64,000 nucleotides of DNA from Fen-455 sp050012675 (GCA_050012675.1 JBEKGS010000002.1:62001-126000); one strand, 5' to 3'. Numbered from the stretch's first letter, positions 41,404 to 52,675 are shown. The notes: generated from the sequence alone by a model not told the origin. A program made the numbers and translations.

Positions 41404-42627
41404 GTGGGTGGGTATGTCTCAAGGAGGCATGCCCTGTCCTATGCCCGAGTACTTCGCACCCCCGGGGTGCTACCAGCGCTCTTGTCCGTGTACGCGGGTG
41501 CGCTGCCCTTCGGAATTCTGAACCTGGCTCTGCTGCTATTGGTTGAGCGTCGCACGGGGTCTATCGAGGCGGGCGGGGTTGCTATCGCCGGCTTCGGCCT
41601 CGGGAACGCAGTCGGTTTGATCTTTCAGGGGCGGCTCTTGGACCTCGGCGCCCCGCGAAGAACAATCGGCGGCGCGGGTCTGCTGTGCACCTGCATGCTG
41701 GTCGGCTCCGCACTCTGTGCGCCCCCTAGCTTGCCAATTCCTCTCTACGTGGCCCTTGTAGGCGTTGCAGGGGGGACTGTTCCTGCGGTGACGACCTTCG
41801 TGCGTTCGAGCCTGCCCGCCCTCGTTGCCGACTCGAGCGAGCGTGCGAGCGCCTATGCCTTGCTCGCCGTCGTGTTCCAAGCGGCGGTGGCCGCGGGACC
41901 GCTAGTCGTGTCGTTGACCTTGCTTGTCGCCGGTCCTATGACGGCGATCCTCGCAGCAGCAGGGGCCGTGCTCGTTGCGACCAGCGCTTGCCTGCTGACC
42001 GCTGGTGGGCTCAAGACCCCTTGTCGCGCGCTGCGCACGCGGAGAAGCGATCGCCCTCGGTTCTCGGTCGGCCTGCTCACGGTTGTGTCGGTCGCCGCGT
42101 GCGTCGGTACGATTACCGGGCTCATTAGCGTGGCCGTGCCTGCCGCGGCCATCGCGCACGGTCGCTCCGTCATATCTGGCTTCGCGTTCGGCGCCCTGGC
42201 GGTCGGCGATCTGTGCGGCGGGATGGTCGTCGGCGGTCGGATCGGCCGGACGTGGCTCGTGACTGCGAGGCTCGAGTGGCCGCTGCTTGCAGCGGCCTGC
42301 GTCTTGACACTGGCCGCCGCGGCCAGTTCCCGCCCGATCCTTCTAGTTCCGATCCTCTTCCTGGGCGGGACTGTGGGCGCGCCGGTCGGGATCATGCTGT
42401 CCACGCTGCTCGATCGCGTCGTCGATCGTCGACGTCTGGCCGAGTCATACGCCCTGCTGGTCAGCGCTGGGCTCGCGGCCGCTGCCGGTGCCAGCGCGCT
42501 CGCAGGCAGCACGGTGGGCATCGCAGGACCCGCCGGCCTACTACTTTGCGGCGGCGCCCTTCTCGTCGCCGCTGCCGTGTGGACGATGGCTCGGCGCTTC
42601 ACCCTCGTCGGCGACCCGGATCGCTAG
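41404..42627 (+). CDS. MFS transporter
   Basis: 407-residue major facilitator with twelve predicted helices. The loop between helices 2 and 3 (FQGRLLDLGAPRRTIGG) matches the MFS G-x-L-x-D-x-x-G-x-R-R motif. The mid-loop between helices 6 and 7 is Arg-rich (RALRTRRSDRPR). Sub-family resembles actinobacterial efflux proteins; substrate unknown. Start GTG 41404 has no clear ribosome site. No regulator gene adjacent. Confidence 0.85.
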   Translation: MGGYVSRRHALSYARVLRTPGVLPALLSVYAGALPFGILNLALLLLVERRTGSIEAGGVAIAGFGLGNAVGLIFQGRLLDLGAPRRTIGGAGLLCTCMLVGSALCAPPSLPIPLYVALVGVAGGTVPAVTTFVRSSLPALVADSSERASAYALLAVVFQAAVAAGPLVVSLTLLVAGPMTAILAAAGAVLVATSACLLTAGGLKTPCRALRTRRSDRPRFSVGLLTVVSVAACVGTITGLISVAVPAAAIAHGRSVISGFAFGALAVGDLCGGMVVGGRIGRTWLVTARLEWPLLAAACVLTLAAAASSRPILLVPILFLGGTVGAPVGIMLSTLLDRVVDRRRLAESYALLVSAGLAAAAGASALAGSTVGIAGPAGLLLCGGALLVAAAVWTMARRFTLVGDPDR

Positions 42628-42759
42628 ATCCGACGTGTGTGAAGCAACTGGTGGGTCTCTGGCGGCCCCCCAATGGGCGGGCCGTCGTGTCCAAAGCAAG
42701 CCGGGGCTCAGGACAGCGTCCTACAGTGGCGGGAGACGAGCTAAAGGAGGGAGCCCGAA

Positions 42760-43011
42760 GTGCGGCCCTATGGAACCTCCTCGGCAGACGGTGAAGTAGA
42801 CGCCGTGCTGCGGTCCGAGCCTCCAGTCGAGGGGGCGACCCTCAACGGCTGGGTTGCGCTAGCCGAATGGGCGGTACCAGGCGGCGAGCCGATGCTCGTG
42901 CTGATGGGCAGACCAGAAGCGAGCCTGCTGCAGATGAAGGCCTACTTGCACAGTGGGATCCTGAACATGGTCTGGCGGGCTTACGGTGACGCTCAGTCTG
43001 CACCGACCTGA
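42760..43011 (+). CDS. Small hypothetical protein
   Basis: 83 residues, start GTG 42760 with an excellent AAGGAGG site 9 bases upstream. No recognised domain; it contains LNGWVALAEWAVPGGEPMLVLMGRPEASLLQMKAYLHSG in two adjoining blocks, which looks like a small alpha/beta fold. Supported by the ribosome site and codon pattern rather than by homology. Confidence 0.6.
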   Translation: MRPYGTSSADGEVDAVLRSEPPVEGATLNGWVALAEWAVPGGEPMLVLMGRPEASLLQMKAYLHSGILNMVWRAYGDAQSAPT

Positions 43012-43092
43012 CGGGTGTTCGAATCGATTCGCGTTGCACCGTGACTGGTCAGTCGCCCCAAGAGTGTGGGGTTTGCCGGAGCCAAGAGAGTT

Positions 43093-43614
43093 TCACGAAG
43101 GAGTTCCACTTTCGACCAGCGATGACAGCAGGTCCTCCATAGCGTCGAAACTCGCGTCCTGTCCATTATTGTCGTGGCTCTCCGCCGCGGCTTCGTGTGC
43201 CCTGGCCATGTGAGCACGGCCCGCCTTGTCGCGGAACGCCGTGGTGGTCGTCAGCGTCGTTACGCCGTCGACTTCGCTCAGAGCGTGGGTCTCTGTGGCC
43301 CACGCATCTGGCCATCCTTCGAAGAGCCAGGTGTTGATCAGCCGAGTAGGCGGGTCGATCTCCAGGTACGTGCCCCGGAACGAGCACTCCTTGCCGTCAG
43401 GGGTCACGAAGACATTGTGGAAGTCCCCTCCGACGCGCAAGTCGATCTCACAGATCGTCATCTTGTCTCCTCCTGTCGCCCACCAGCGGCGCACGTGCTC
43501 CGGCCTCGTCAAGACGTCGAAGACGAGCGCGATCGGAGCGTCGAACGTTCGTGTAGTGACGATCTCGAGCTCACTCGGGTACTCGCGCACCGTGGTTCCA
43601 TGCCGGTTGGTCAC
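43093..43614 (-). CDS. AHSA1/SRPBCC-domain protein in ArsR operon
   Basis: 173-residue START-like protein of the AHSA1 group (EIVTTRTFDAPIALVFDVLT, PEHVRRWW, CEIDLRVGGDF, RGTYLEIDPPTRLINTW). Proteins of this type are often encoded right after an ArsR-like regulator and regulated by it; the ligand is generally unknown. The start is GTG 43614, which overlaps the TGA of the regulator (GTGA) and has AAGGAG upstream. The frame is open further upstream inside the regulator gene, which is rejected. Confidence 0.88.
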   Translation of the reverse strand: MTNRHGTTVREYPSELEIVTTRTFDAPIALVFDVLTRPEHVRRWWATGGDKMTICEIDLRVGGDFHNVFVTPDGKECSFRGTYLEIDPPTRLINTWLFEGWPDAWATETHALSEVDGVTTLTTTTAFRDKAGRAHMARAHEAAAESHDNNGQDASFDAMEDLLSSLVESGTPS

Positions 43615-43952
43615 TCCTGCTCTCCTTGTCCTTGCAACTCTTTGAGGTAGTCGTCCATCTGATCCAGCCGCTCGTTCATGATCTGTTCGTACTTGGCTAT
43701 CCACTCGCGAAGCGGTCGGAGGTGTGCTGGGTCAAGCCGGTACAGCCGTCGACGTCCCTCCGCTCTGCATTGGACGAGCCCCGCCTTGCTCAACACCCGC
43801 AGATGCTTGGAAACCTGGGGCTGGGACATCGATAGGTCACTGACGATCGTTCCGACCGCCTTCTCTCCTCCGACCAGCGCGTCAAGGATCTCGCGACGGT
43901 GCTCCCCGGCAACGGCATTGAAGACGTCTGCCGACTTGAGAACCTGAGCCAT
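43611..43952 (-). CDS. ArsR-family transcriptional regulator
   Basis: 113-residue winged-helix protein. ADVFNAVAGEHRREILDAL, the recognition helix MSQPQVSKHLRVLSKAGLV, and the wing CRAEGRRRLYRLDP are clear. No metal-binding cysteines in the usual alpha-3 site, so it likely senses something else, as expected for the group paired with AHSA1 proteins. ATG 43952 lies 5 nt behind a TATCAT -10 box, so the mRNA is probably leaderless. It heads a two-gene operon. Confidence 0.9.
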   Translation of the reverse strand: MAQVLKSADVFNAVAGEHRREILDALVGGEKAVGTIVSDLSMSQPQVSKHLRVLSKAGLVQCRAEGRRRLYRLDPAHLRPLREWIAKYEQIMNERLDQMDDYLKELQGQGEQE

Positions 43953-43957
43953 GCCAC

Positions 43958-43987
43958 ATGATATATGCCATCATTGGAATATCTCAA
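43958..43987 (-). promoter_or_regulatory. Promoter TTGAGA-N18-TATCAT of ArsR operon
   Basis: Minus strand: -35 at 43982-43987, -10 at 43958-43963, 18-nt spacing. The predicted start falls on the ATG at 43952. The AT-rich core TATTCCAATGATGGCATATA may hold the operator. Confidence 0.55.
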
Positions 43988-44033
43988 CGGCCTGGGCTTG
44001 ACCCGAAGGCCCCTCTGCCCGCTCGCCTGGCCA

Positions 44034-44423
44034 TTACATCTGAGCGACGGGTGCCCAAGCAGATCGCCGATGCAGGGTCGTTATGCCATGCCCTGATCCG
44101 CCAGCCGGAGATTGTGCACGTCGGCCCTCCGACACGAACCCCAGCACGCTACGCGTCCGACTCCCGGCTTTGACCTCGCTGGCAGCGGGGGAGAGGTACT
44201 TACGGTAGACGGTGGCCCGATGCACTCCGAGGGCCGAAGCAGTGTCCACAGCGCTCACTTCTTCGTCCCGCGCTGCTCCCACCGCTGCACGCACCGCCTC
44301 CTCGAGCACGACCATTGCCTCGGCGAGGCCGCGTATCCGTCCAGCCGACTCGTGACTGCTCAATTGACGTTCCACCAGGAGCCCTGGTGCCAGCGACTTG
44401 GGGGAAGCCCATCTGGCGCACAT
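44034..44423 (-). CDS. Small helix-turn-helix protein (uncertain)
   Basis: 129 residues. The middle reads LEEAVRAAVGAARDEEVSAV, then DTASALGVHRATVYRKYL. This is a helix-turn-helix like the resolvase-tail and small actinobacterial 'AAR-x-x-G-x-S-W' DNA-binding proteins. The first 35 and last 40 residues show no motif and are Arg/Ser/Gly rich, so the gene may be damaged at either end. A perfect TATAAT box lies 35 bases before ATG 44423, which supports transcription. Confidence 0.45.
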   Translation of the reverse strand: MCARWASPKSLAPGLLVERQLSSHESAGRIRGLAEAMVVLEEAVRAAVGAARDEEVSAVDTASALGVHRATVYRKYLSPAASEVKAGSRTRSVLGFVSEGRRAQSPAGGSGHGITTLHRRSAWAPVAQM

Positions 44424-44448
44424 CGCGTCGCCCCAATCCGCAATGCGA

Positions 44449-44474
44449 CATAACGGACATTATAGGCGGTTATG
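44449..44474. promoter_or_regulatory. TATAAT -10 box within an inverted repeat
   Basis: CATAAC (44449-44454) and GTTATG (44469-44474) flank a minus-strand TATAAT at 44459-44464. The layout suggests a promoter overlapped by a regulator site, perhaps autoregulation by the small HTH protein. No good -35 hexamer. Confidence 0.4.
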
Positions 44475-44586
44475 ATATTATTGCGGTTTGACGGCCGTTC
44501 TGGGGCCAGGGCTCGGCTAAACGCAAGAGCCACCCGGCGGTCCGAACGGGCCCGGCCGCTCTGCGGAGTACGCGAGGTCACGGTCG

Positions 44587-45228
44587 TTGAGCGATTCGAA
44601 GTCGCGCTCGACGCTATCCACCGCGCCAGGCGACGGTCCTTCTAGGCTGAGCGACCCCTACCGGACCGCCCTCGCTGAGGAACCGATGCACGATGGCCAA
44701 TTGATCGGAACTAGGTCGCAGGAGTTTCGCGATTTGTTCAGTCGAGTCAAGGTGGCCACGCGGCTGTCCTCCAAGCTCAGCGAATACTGCTTGGACGACC
44801 AGGACGCGATTCGAGAAGCCTTCGAGGAGCTGATCGGCAAGCCGGTTGGCGAGTCGTTCTACCTGATCCCACCCTTCTATGCGGATTACGGTCTGAACAT
44901 CACGGTCGGTCGGGCCGTCTTCATCGGCCACGAGTGCGCCTTCACTGGCCACGCAGCCATCAACATCGCAGACCAGGTCATGATCGCCCATAAGGTAAAC
45001 CTCGTCACGGCCGGTCATCCCGTTGAACCGGGCAAGCGACGGAGCTACATCACTGCGGATCCGATCACAATCGAGACGAACGTGTGGATCGGGGCTGCCG
45101 CCACGATCCTGCCTGGAGTGACCATCGGGGTTGACTCTGTCGTCGCGGCCGGTGCAGTCGTCACACATGACGTCGCGCCGGCGACCCTCGTCGCGGGGGT
45201 CCCCGCGAAGGTCATCAGGACTCTCTAG
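44587..45228 (+). CDS. Sugar O-acetyltransferase (maltose/galactoside type)
   Basis: 213 residues if read from TTG 44587. The left-handed beta-helix acetyltransferase domain begins near residue 95: PPFYADYGLNITVGRAVFIG, INIADQVMIAHKVNLVTAGH (catalytic His in the TAGHP motif), ITIETNVWIGAAATILPGVT, and final VAGVPAKVIRTL. Expected to acetylate a sugar with acetyl-CoA in the cytosol. Residues ALAEEP before Met34 look like the family's N-terminal LAGEPY motif, favouring an upstream start. ATG 44686 with GAGGA is the alternative. Confidence 0.85.
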   Translation: MSDSKSRSTLSTAPGDGPSRLSDPYRTALAEEPMHDGQLIGTRSQEFRDLFSRVKVATRLSSKLSEYCLDDQDAIREAFEELIGKPVGESFYLIPPFYADYGLNITVGRAVFIGHECAFTGHAAINIADQVMIAHKVNLVTAGHPVEPGKRRSYITADPITIETNVWIGAAATILPGVTIGVDSVVAAGAVVTHDVAPATLVAGVPAKVIRTL

Positions 45229-45682
45229 GGAGAGGGACGACCTCCCTCCTTGGCTAGAAGACACGAAGCGAGGCCTAGTGGGATGCTCGGCTGATCTGCG
45301 CACGAGCGCTTACATTTCGAACTGTTTAGGGCATCTAGCAGGGCGTTTGCAACGCGGCCTGCTAGCACCTGGTTGCGTGATTGAGTGCAATTGGACGCTA
45401 CGCCGCCCACTGCAGACTCAAGATCCCGGCTCAGGCGTGCCCGTCACTCCCCCACCGCTTCCTGCACTTGGGGGCCAATCTCCCGCAATGGACACGTGGC
45501 CGGGGCCGCGTTCGGTTGCGTCGCCAGAGAAGCGTTGGTGCTGGAGGACAAGGTGCATCCGCAAATCTCAGCGCGAGCGACTCCGCGGAAACGGCAGCAT
45601 GAGCCGGAAGGGACCGTGCCGCAGGTCGCTGACGCTGTGACAGAGGTGACTGTTTCTTAGTACTGAACTATTCTATTGTACG
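45229..45682. other. 454-bp spacer before furA
   Basis: No convincing gene; short frames have no motifs. A short GAGGG/CCCTC hairpin lies just after the acetyltransferase stop (45232-45248). The right end carries the furA promoter. Confidence 0.45.
45646..45674 (+). promoter_or_regulatory. furA promoter GTGACT-N17-TATTCT with overlapping palindrome
   Basis: GTGACT at 45646-45651 and TATTCT at 45669-45674, 17-nt spacing; the predicted start falls at or next to GTG 45683. TAGT-ACTGA-ACTA (45658-45670) overlaps the -10 box and may be the repressor site, as in autoregulated furA genes. Confidence 0.5.
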
Positions 45683-46156
45683 GTGCAGGTGCCATCCGAG
45701 CTGCGACGTGAACTGCAGACCACTGGGCTTCGGGTCACCGCTCAGCGGCTGGCCGTTCTTGCCGTGCTGCGTGAAGAGGGTTGTCACCTACGGGTCGACG
45801 AAATCATCGAGGCAACTCACGCTCGTCTGCAGACCGTGTCGACGCAAGCTGTCTATTCCGCCCTGTCTGCCCTGTGCAGTGCCGGGCTGGTTCGCCGGAT
45901 CGAGCCGGCTGGGAGCGCAGCCCTTTACGAGGCGCGAGTGGCGGACAACCACCATCACCTCGTCTGTCGGGTCTGTGGGGCGATTGAGGACATCGACTGC
46001 GTTGTGGGCGAGGCACCCTGCCTGCAGGCGGCCGATGACCACGGGTTCATCATCGATGAAGCCGAGGTCATCTACTGGGGCACCTGCCCCGCTTGTCAGG
46101 ACGCGGCTAACGGACAGATCGGCGCGGAAGACCGGAATCGTCAGCTAGTTGAGTAG
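45683..46156 (+). CDS. furA: Fur-family peroxide-type regulator (FurA)
   Basis: 157-residue metalloregulator. The winged helix is at about 10-85 (RVTAQRLAVLAVLREEGCHL, STQAVYSALSALCSAGLVRR). The dimer domain contains NHHHLVCRVCGAIEDIDC and a final CPAC, giving the two CxxC pairs of the structural zinc site. It sits 13 bp before katG, as in mycobacteria, where FurA represses katG until peroxide oxidises its metal site. GTG 45683 has no ribosome site and lies 8 nt after the -10 box, so it is probably leaderless. Confidence 0.92.
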   Translation: MQVPSELRRELQTTGLRVTAQRLAVLAVLREEGCHLRVDEIIEATHARLQTVSTQAVYSALSALCSAGLVRRIEPAGSAALYEARVADNHHHLVCRVCGAIEDIDCVVGEAPCLQAADDHGFIIDEAEVIYWGTCPACQDAANGQIGAEDRNRQLVE

Positions 46157-46169
46157 GAAGGGAACCACC

Positions 46170-48404
<2,235 letters not shown>

Positions 48405-48520
48405 TTCGGCGCTGCCCTCCATAGTCGAGTCGGACTTGAAGACGGACTGGAACAGCATTCAACTGGCGTGACCATGAAGAAGCATTCCTGTGGTCGCGAC
48501 GCTAGGAATCGAGAGACGCC

Positions 48521-49765
48521 GTGACCGATCCCCCGCTCCTGGACCTGGAGGCCGGTGCGATCGCCGCAGGTGGTGGATGTGTTGCGAGAGCGAGCGATGG
48601 TCGAGTGGTGTTCGTCCGCCACTGCCTGCCGGGCGAGCGCGTCCTTGCTACGGTCACCGAAGAGACGAAGTCGTACCTGCGGGCGGACGCGGTCGAGATC
48701 GTTGACCCCTCCCCGGACCGCGTGACGCCTCCTTGCCGGTACGCAGGCCCCGGAAGATGTGGTGGCTGCGACTGGCAGCACATCGCTGTCACGGCTCAGC
48801 GCAAGCTCAAGGCAGACCTCGTGGCCGAGCAGCTTCGGCGCCTCGGCGGCATCGAGCATGTCGTCGAGGTAGAGGAGGTCCCTGGCGCCCCCGGAGGGCT
48901 CGGCTGGCGCAGCCGTGTCCGTTTCGCTGTCGACGATCGGGGTCGTGTGGGTTTCCACAAGCATCGTTCGTACGAGCTGGTGCCGGTGGAGGCTTGTCTC
49001 ATCGCTTCGCCCGCGGTTGAGGCACTCGGCGTCGAGAGACTCGAGTGGCCAGAAGTAAGAGAGCTCGAGGTGTTCGCGTCGGACGCCACCGGCGAAGGTG
49101 TCGTCTCACTCAGCACACCTCGCAGAGGACTCGGGCGCCAACCCGCGATCGCCGCCGGTCTGGTCATAAATGGGCGCGTAGCCCGCGCACCCGAACGCCT
49201 TGCTTTCAATGTTCTGGAGCATCGCTTCGAGGTGAGCGCGGGGGTCTTCTGGCAGGTCCATCCTGGCGCCACTGATGCCCTCGGTCGCGCGGTGTTGGAA
49301 GGGCTGTGTGCGCAGCGTGGCGACAGCGTCGCCGACCTTTATGCAGGAGCTGGCCTGTTCGCCCGGCTCCTTGGCGACGTTGTCGGCCCCGGCGGCTCGG
49401 TGCTGGCGGTGGAACGAGACCGGTGGGCGTGTGCCGACGCAGCAAGGAACACGACCCATCTGCCTCAAGTCAAGGTGCTCAAGACGGCCGTGACGCCGGC
49501 GCTAGTAAGCGAGCGCCTCGGCAATGTGGACCTCACGGTGCTCGACCCATCGCGCGAGGGCGCCGGGCGTGCTGTGATGGCTGCTTTGGCGGCCCTTCGA
49601 CCCGGACCTCGCCGGGTCGTCTACGTTGCCTGTGATCCGGCATCGTTCGCGCGTGACCTACGCGTGCTACTCGACGCGGGTTGGCAGCTGCGTTCCTTGA
49701 GGGCCTTCGACCTGTTCCCGATGACTTACCACATCGAGCTTGTCGCAGTCATCGAACCACCGTAG
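48521..49765 (+). CDS. TrmA/RumA-type RNA (uracil-5)-methyltransferase
   Basis: 414 residues. An N-terminal TRAM-like OB domain covers about 1-62. The iron-sulfur cysteines follow: CRYAGPGRCGGC at about 71-82 and a fourth in VEACLIA. The SAM-binding fold follows: VADLYAGAGLFARLL, VLAVERDR, LTVLDPSREGAG, and the catalytic Cys in VYVACDPASFARDL. It should methylate C5 of a uracil in rRNA or tRNA; the exact site is not predictable. GTG 48521 has GAGAGA upstream. Confidence 0.9.
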   Translation: MTDPPLLDLEAGAIAAGGGCVARASDGRVVFVRHCLPGERVLATVTEETKSYLRADAVEIVDPSPDRVTPPCRYAGPGRCGGCDWQHIAVTAQRKLKADLVAEQLRRLGGIEHVVEVEEVPGAPGGLGWRSRVRFAVDDRGRVGFHKHRSYELVPVEACLIASPAVEALGVERLEWPEVRELEVFASDATGEGVVSLSTPRRGLGRQPAIAAGLVINGRVARAPERLAFNVLEHRFEVSAGVFWQVHPGATDALGRAVLEGLCAQRGDSVADLYAGAGLFARLLGDVVGPGGSVLAVERDRWACADAARNTTHLPQVKVLKTAVTPALVSERLGNVDLTVLDPSREGAGRAVMAALAALRPGPRRVVYVACDPASFARDLRVLLDAGWQLRSLRAFDLFPMTYHIELVAVIEPP

Positions 49766-50288
49766 GTGAGAGCCACGAAAGTCTTATGATTGCAGGGCTA
49801 TCCTTTTCTCCCCTACTCCGCCGATGTCGACGAGTATCCGGCCGTGCAGTCCGGCGTCACCGAGATGTCTAGCGATACACTCCCCTCGCCCAGTAGGTAG
49901 AGTCCGTGAACGCTTGCGGGCGGCCGCGATCGTCGGTGCCGACTCCGGTTCTCCCATGCGGACAAGCTGGCGCCCACAGGGCTTCCGGCACCATCTCGCC
50001 TCCCTTCGATCGCTTGCGGCTAACACGGCCCACGGACCACGAGTCGGGCTGAAGCTTCGACTGAGACACGACCGCGAAGATGGCCTGGGTGACCGTCACC
50101 AGATGAAACCCGTGACGTTCCGGCCGCCTAAATCGCCCACTCGGAGCGAGTCCGCGATGCTGACCCCGGGCATCCGGCTGAACTTCCTGGCGCGTCAGAA
50201 TCCCAGCGTCCTCGGTCCCGATGAGAAGTCCTTCGGATCGCCTCGGAGGAGACCACTCACACCTCACGGCACCTCCTAGCCTGGGCCC
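49766..50288. other. 523-bp spacer without recognised gene
   Basis: Frames on both strands lack motifs, ribosome sites or plausible composition. The last 12 bases hold the TAGCCT box of the next gene. Confidence 0.45.
50277..50282 (+). promoter_or_regulatory. -10 box TAGCCT, leaderless start
   Basis: TAGCCT, 6 nt, then GTG 50289. No ribosome site. Confidence 0.5.
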
Positions 50289-51236
50289 GTGCGCGAGCCG
50301 CCCGTCATCCCTGAATACCTTCAGAAGGCACGAGAGACGTCGATCGAAGGCCTGACCTGGCTCGATCGGCTGCCCGCCCTCATCGAGGAGGCGTGCCGCC
50401 GCTGGGACGTCGAGATCGCCGGGGCGCCGTACGAAGGGGGGGTGTGCAGCTGGGTGGCACCGGTACGGGCCGCCAGCGGTGACGCCGTGCTCAAGGTCAC
50501 CTGGCCGCATGCCGAAGCGGCGACCGAGGCCTCGGCGCTGCGTTGGTGGGACGGCGCCGGCACGGTCCGGGTGCTCGCCGAGGTTCGCGATACCTGGACG
50601 ATGCTGCTCGAGCGCTGCGACCCCGGCACGCCGCTGCGCGACGCCGGACTGCCGAACGAGCGCGGGTTGGCGATCGGCGCCGAACTCTTGAATGCTTTGT
50701 GGAGCAAAGGAGTCCCGCCCGACGACAGCCCGCGTTTCGACGCGATGGAGCAAGTCTGCGACGAGTGGGCACAGAGGGCGGAGCGCCGGGTCGAGAGGGA
50801 TGGTGCGGTGCTGCGTGCGCTTGGGACAGACCCCGGCATCCTCACTTTGGGCATCGAGCTGCTCCACCTGCTCCCGCGGTCTTCGGAGCGGCAGGTTGTT
50901 GTGCACGGTGACTTCAATCCTGGCAACGTGCTCGCCGCGAGCCGGGCACCGTTCCTCGCGATCGACCCAAAGCCCATGATCGGCGACCCCGCCTACGACC
51001 CGTGGTCGCTGGTCGCCCAGCTCGACTGGCCCTTCCGACTGCCCGACGCGGCGCGCGTCGTCCTGCCACGCATCCGCCGGCTCGCGGAACAGCTCAACCT
51101 GCCCGCGGAACGGATCATTGCCTGGGGTATCGCGCGCGACGTCGAGGGAGGCCTGTGGGCGGCGTCCGAGGGAAACGCTGCCCTCGGAGCGAAATGGATC
51201 CGCTCGGCAACAATCGTTGCGCCCATGCTCAGTTGA
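50289..51236 (+). CDS. APH(6)-like aminoglycoside/hydroxyurea phosphotransferase family protein
   Basis: 315 residues, kinase-like fold of the family containing streptomycin 6-kinases. Seen: DAVLKVTWPHAEAATEASAL (ATP-anchoring Lys), MLLERCDPGTPLRDA, the catalytic loop VVHGDFNPGNVLAA, and the metal-binding AIDPKPMIGDPAYDPW. The motifs are intact, so phosphotransfer is expected. Whether the substrate is streptomycin or a cell metabolite cannot be told, and no antibiotic gene cluster is nearby. GTG 50289 is supported by a -10 box 6 nt upstream. Confidence 0.87.
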   Translation: MREPPVIPEYLQKARETSIEGLTWLDRLPALIEEACRRWDVEIAGAPYEGGVCSWVAPVRAASGDAVLKVTWPHAEAATEASALRWWDGAGTVRVLAEVRDTWTMLLERCDPGTPLRDAGLPNERGLAIGAELLNALWSKGVPPDDSPRFDAMEQVCDEWAQRAERRVERDGAVLRALGTDPGILTLGIELLHLLPRSSERQVVVHGDFNPGNVLAASRAPFLAIDPKPMIGDPAYDPWSLVAQLDWPFRLPDAARVVLPRIRRLAEQLNLPAERIIAWGIARDVEGGLWAASEGNAALGAKWIRSATIVAPMLS

Positions 51237-51489
51237 CGGCCCCCGGGGCTTTCGGTGGGAGACCGATGTTCGTCTTGGTCCGTTCCGAGCCCCGCCGACT
51301 CGGTATTCTCGGCCACGTTCCGGCCGAGCGTCCCTCTGTGCCTGCCTGCGACCCGGGTTCTGGGGCACTTGGCACTGTCCAGAGCCGCACCGCGGGACTT
51401 TTCCCTCGACTCTCTCTCTCCGTCCTGGTGTCGGTCTTGCCGGGGACATCTAAATCGCTGATCTCGGCGTCGGGCGCACCACTTCGCGT

Positions 51490-51669
51490 CTAACGCCTGC
51501 CACCTCGCGCCCTGCGGCGACTCGGCACCCACGGACTGAGGCGAGCAGGACTCCGCTGTGGGAAGGACCCTACCAACAGCTTTGTCTTCTCGGCCTTGAA
51601 CGCCTTCCGGGTAAGAAGGCCGGACTTTCTCAGAGCAACGAGCTTGGCTAGCTCATCGGCCGTCGACAT
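51490..51669 (-). CDS. Small SHOCT-like domain protein
   Basis: 59 residues, start ATG 51669 behind GGGGGAG. The N-terminal half DELAKLVALRKSGLLTRKAF, then KAEKTKLL matches the SHOCT pattern (L-x-x-L-x-x-G-x-(I/L)-T-x-x-E/A-F-x-x-x-K-x-x-L-L), a short oligomerisation or localisation element usually at protein ends. The remaining residues are Arg/Pro rich. A stand-alone SHOCT is unusual but known. Confidence 0.6.
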   Translation of the reverse strand: MSTADELAKLVALRKSGLLTRKAFKAEKTKLLVGSFPQRSPARLSPWVPSRRRARGGRR

Positions 51670-52336
51670 GCTTCTCCCCCTCGGAACCTCAGGAGAGGCG
51701 TCGAGCCTGCACCCGGGCGGCAACCCGAAGCGGTCGTCCTCGCCAAACGGGGCGTCCCTGCTGATAGAACTCAACTAGTCCTACACCCTGACTGCTGTCA
51801 TGAGGTCGGTCAAGACAGGAGAACGACGGCTCGATTGACACGGACTGTGGCGCGGAGAACTACTTCTCGTTCGCCCGAGATGAATGTAGTTGGATCAGCC
51901 CTATATCTCGATTGCCGAGCCTTCCGAGCGCAGCGAGGATCTCGGCCGTAGGAGGGTTCCGAAGATGTCTGCAGCAGCAATGTGAGGAAGCTCTTAGGCA
52001 GAGTCCTCTCTCGTCCTATTCCATTCAGTATCCGATCCATATAAGGACAAACTGGGCACCTCGAAGGCACCGGATGCGCCACAACGTGCAGTGATGCGAT
52101 TGGCCGACGAAACATGTGGGAGCTCGGTCGGCAACGGGACCGCGGGTCAAGTGATTCACCTTCGCGTTGAACTGGGAAGCGTGGCCGGCCGGGACACCGC
52201 AGCGCACCGGCACTGCGCACGAGATTTGGGCGATCCAGGTCGACGATGTTGACGGCCGAAGCGGGTTCAGGGGACCCGCGGGTATTTACGGCGCTGCTGA
52301 GCCAGCAGGCCAATCAGGACTCGCCTGGCCTCGTGC
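51670..52336. other. 667-bp spacer, no recognised gene
   Basis: A 500-bp open frame on the minus strand (51810-52313) shows no motif and no ribosome site. Part of the stretch (51890-52080) is AT-richer than its surroundings. It may be eroded foreign DNA, but no recognisable fragment was found. Confidence 0.4.
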
Positions 52337-52663
52337 CTACGCGAGGTCACGGGCAACAGGCGCTCTTGGGCGTCTCCTCCCGTCGAGCCAGACGGTCCAC
52401 GGTTCGATCGAACCGATTCGCAGGAGGTCCATGGAGGCCCAAGGGTCCTGAGCAAGGCGGCTCTCGATTTCCTGTTCGTTCTCAGCTTCGATGACGAGCA
52501 TGGCCCGCGCGCCGTCCCCGAGAGGACCGCCCATGATCACGAAGTCGTCATCGACTAGGGCATCCATGAACGCCGCGTGCTCGGTCCAGGCATCCTGTTC
52601 CCTGATGTAGCGGGAGGGGTCCCAGTTGGGCCCGTGGACCGTTGTCAACACGAAGAAGGCCAT
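52337..52663 (-). CDS. YCII-related domain protein
   Basis: 108-residue ferredoxin-like fold protein. MAFFVLTTVHGPNWDP, then WTEHAAFMDALVDDDFVIMG, GPLGD and MLVIEAENEQEIESRLAQDP, WASMDLLRIGSIEPW. This is the YCII pattern, with the His of the 'H' helix (EHAAFM) conserved. Function in the cell unknown, sometimes hydrolase or dehydrochlorinase-like. ATG 52663 lies 6 nt behind TACATT, so a leaderless start is chosen over TTG 52714. Confidence 0.82.
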   Translation of the reverse strand: MAFFVLTTVHGPNWDPSRYIREQDAWTEHAAFMDALVDDDFVIMGGPLGDGARAMLVIEAENEQEIESRLAQDPWASMDLLRIGSIEPWTVWLDGRRRPRAPVARDLA

Positions 52664-52669
52664 TCGGTC

Positions 52670-52675
52670 AATGTA
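52670..52675 (-). promoter_or_regulatory. -10 box TACATT, leaderless start of YCII gene
   Basis: Minus strand TACATT, 6 nt, ATG 52663. No ribosome site visible. Confidence 0.45.

Noticed and set aside
49869..51449. 526-codon minus-strand frame opposite the APH-like gene
   Set aside because: No family resemblance and composition of an antisense shadow; the plus strand has clear kinase motifs.
51810..52313. 167-codon minus-strand frame
   Set aside because: No ribosome site, no -10 box near its start, no motif; left as unexplained spacer.
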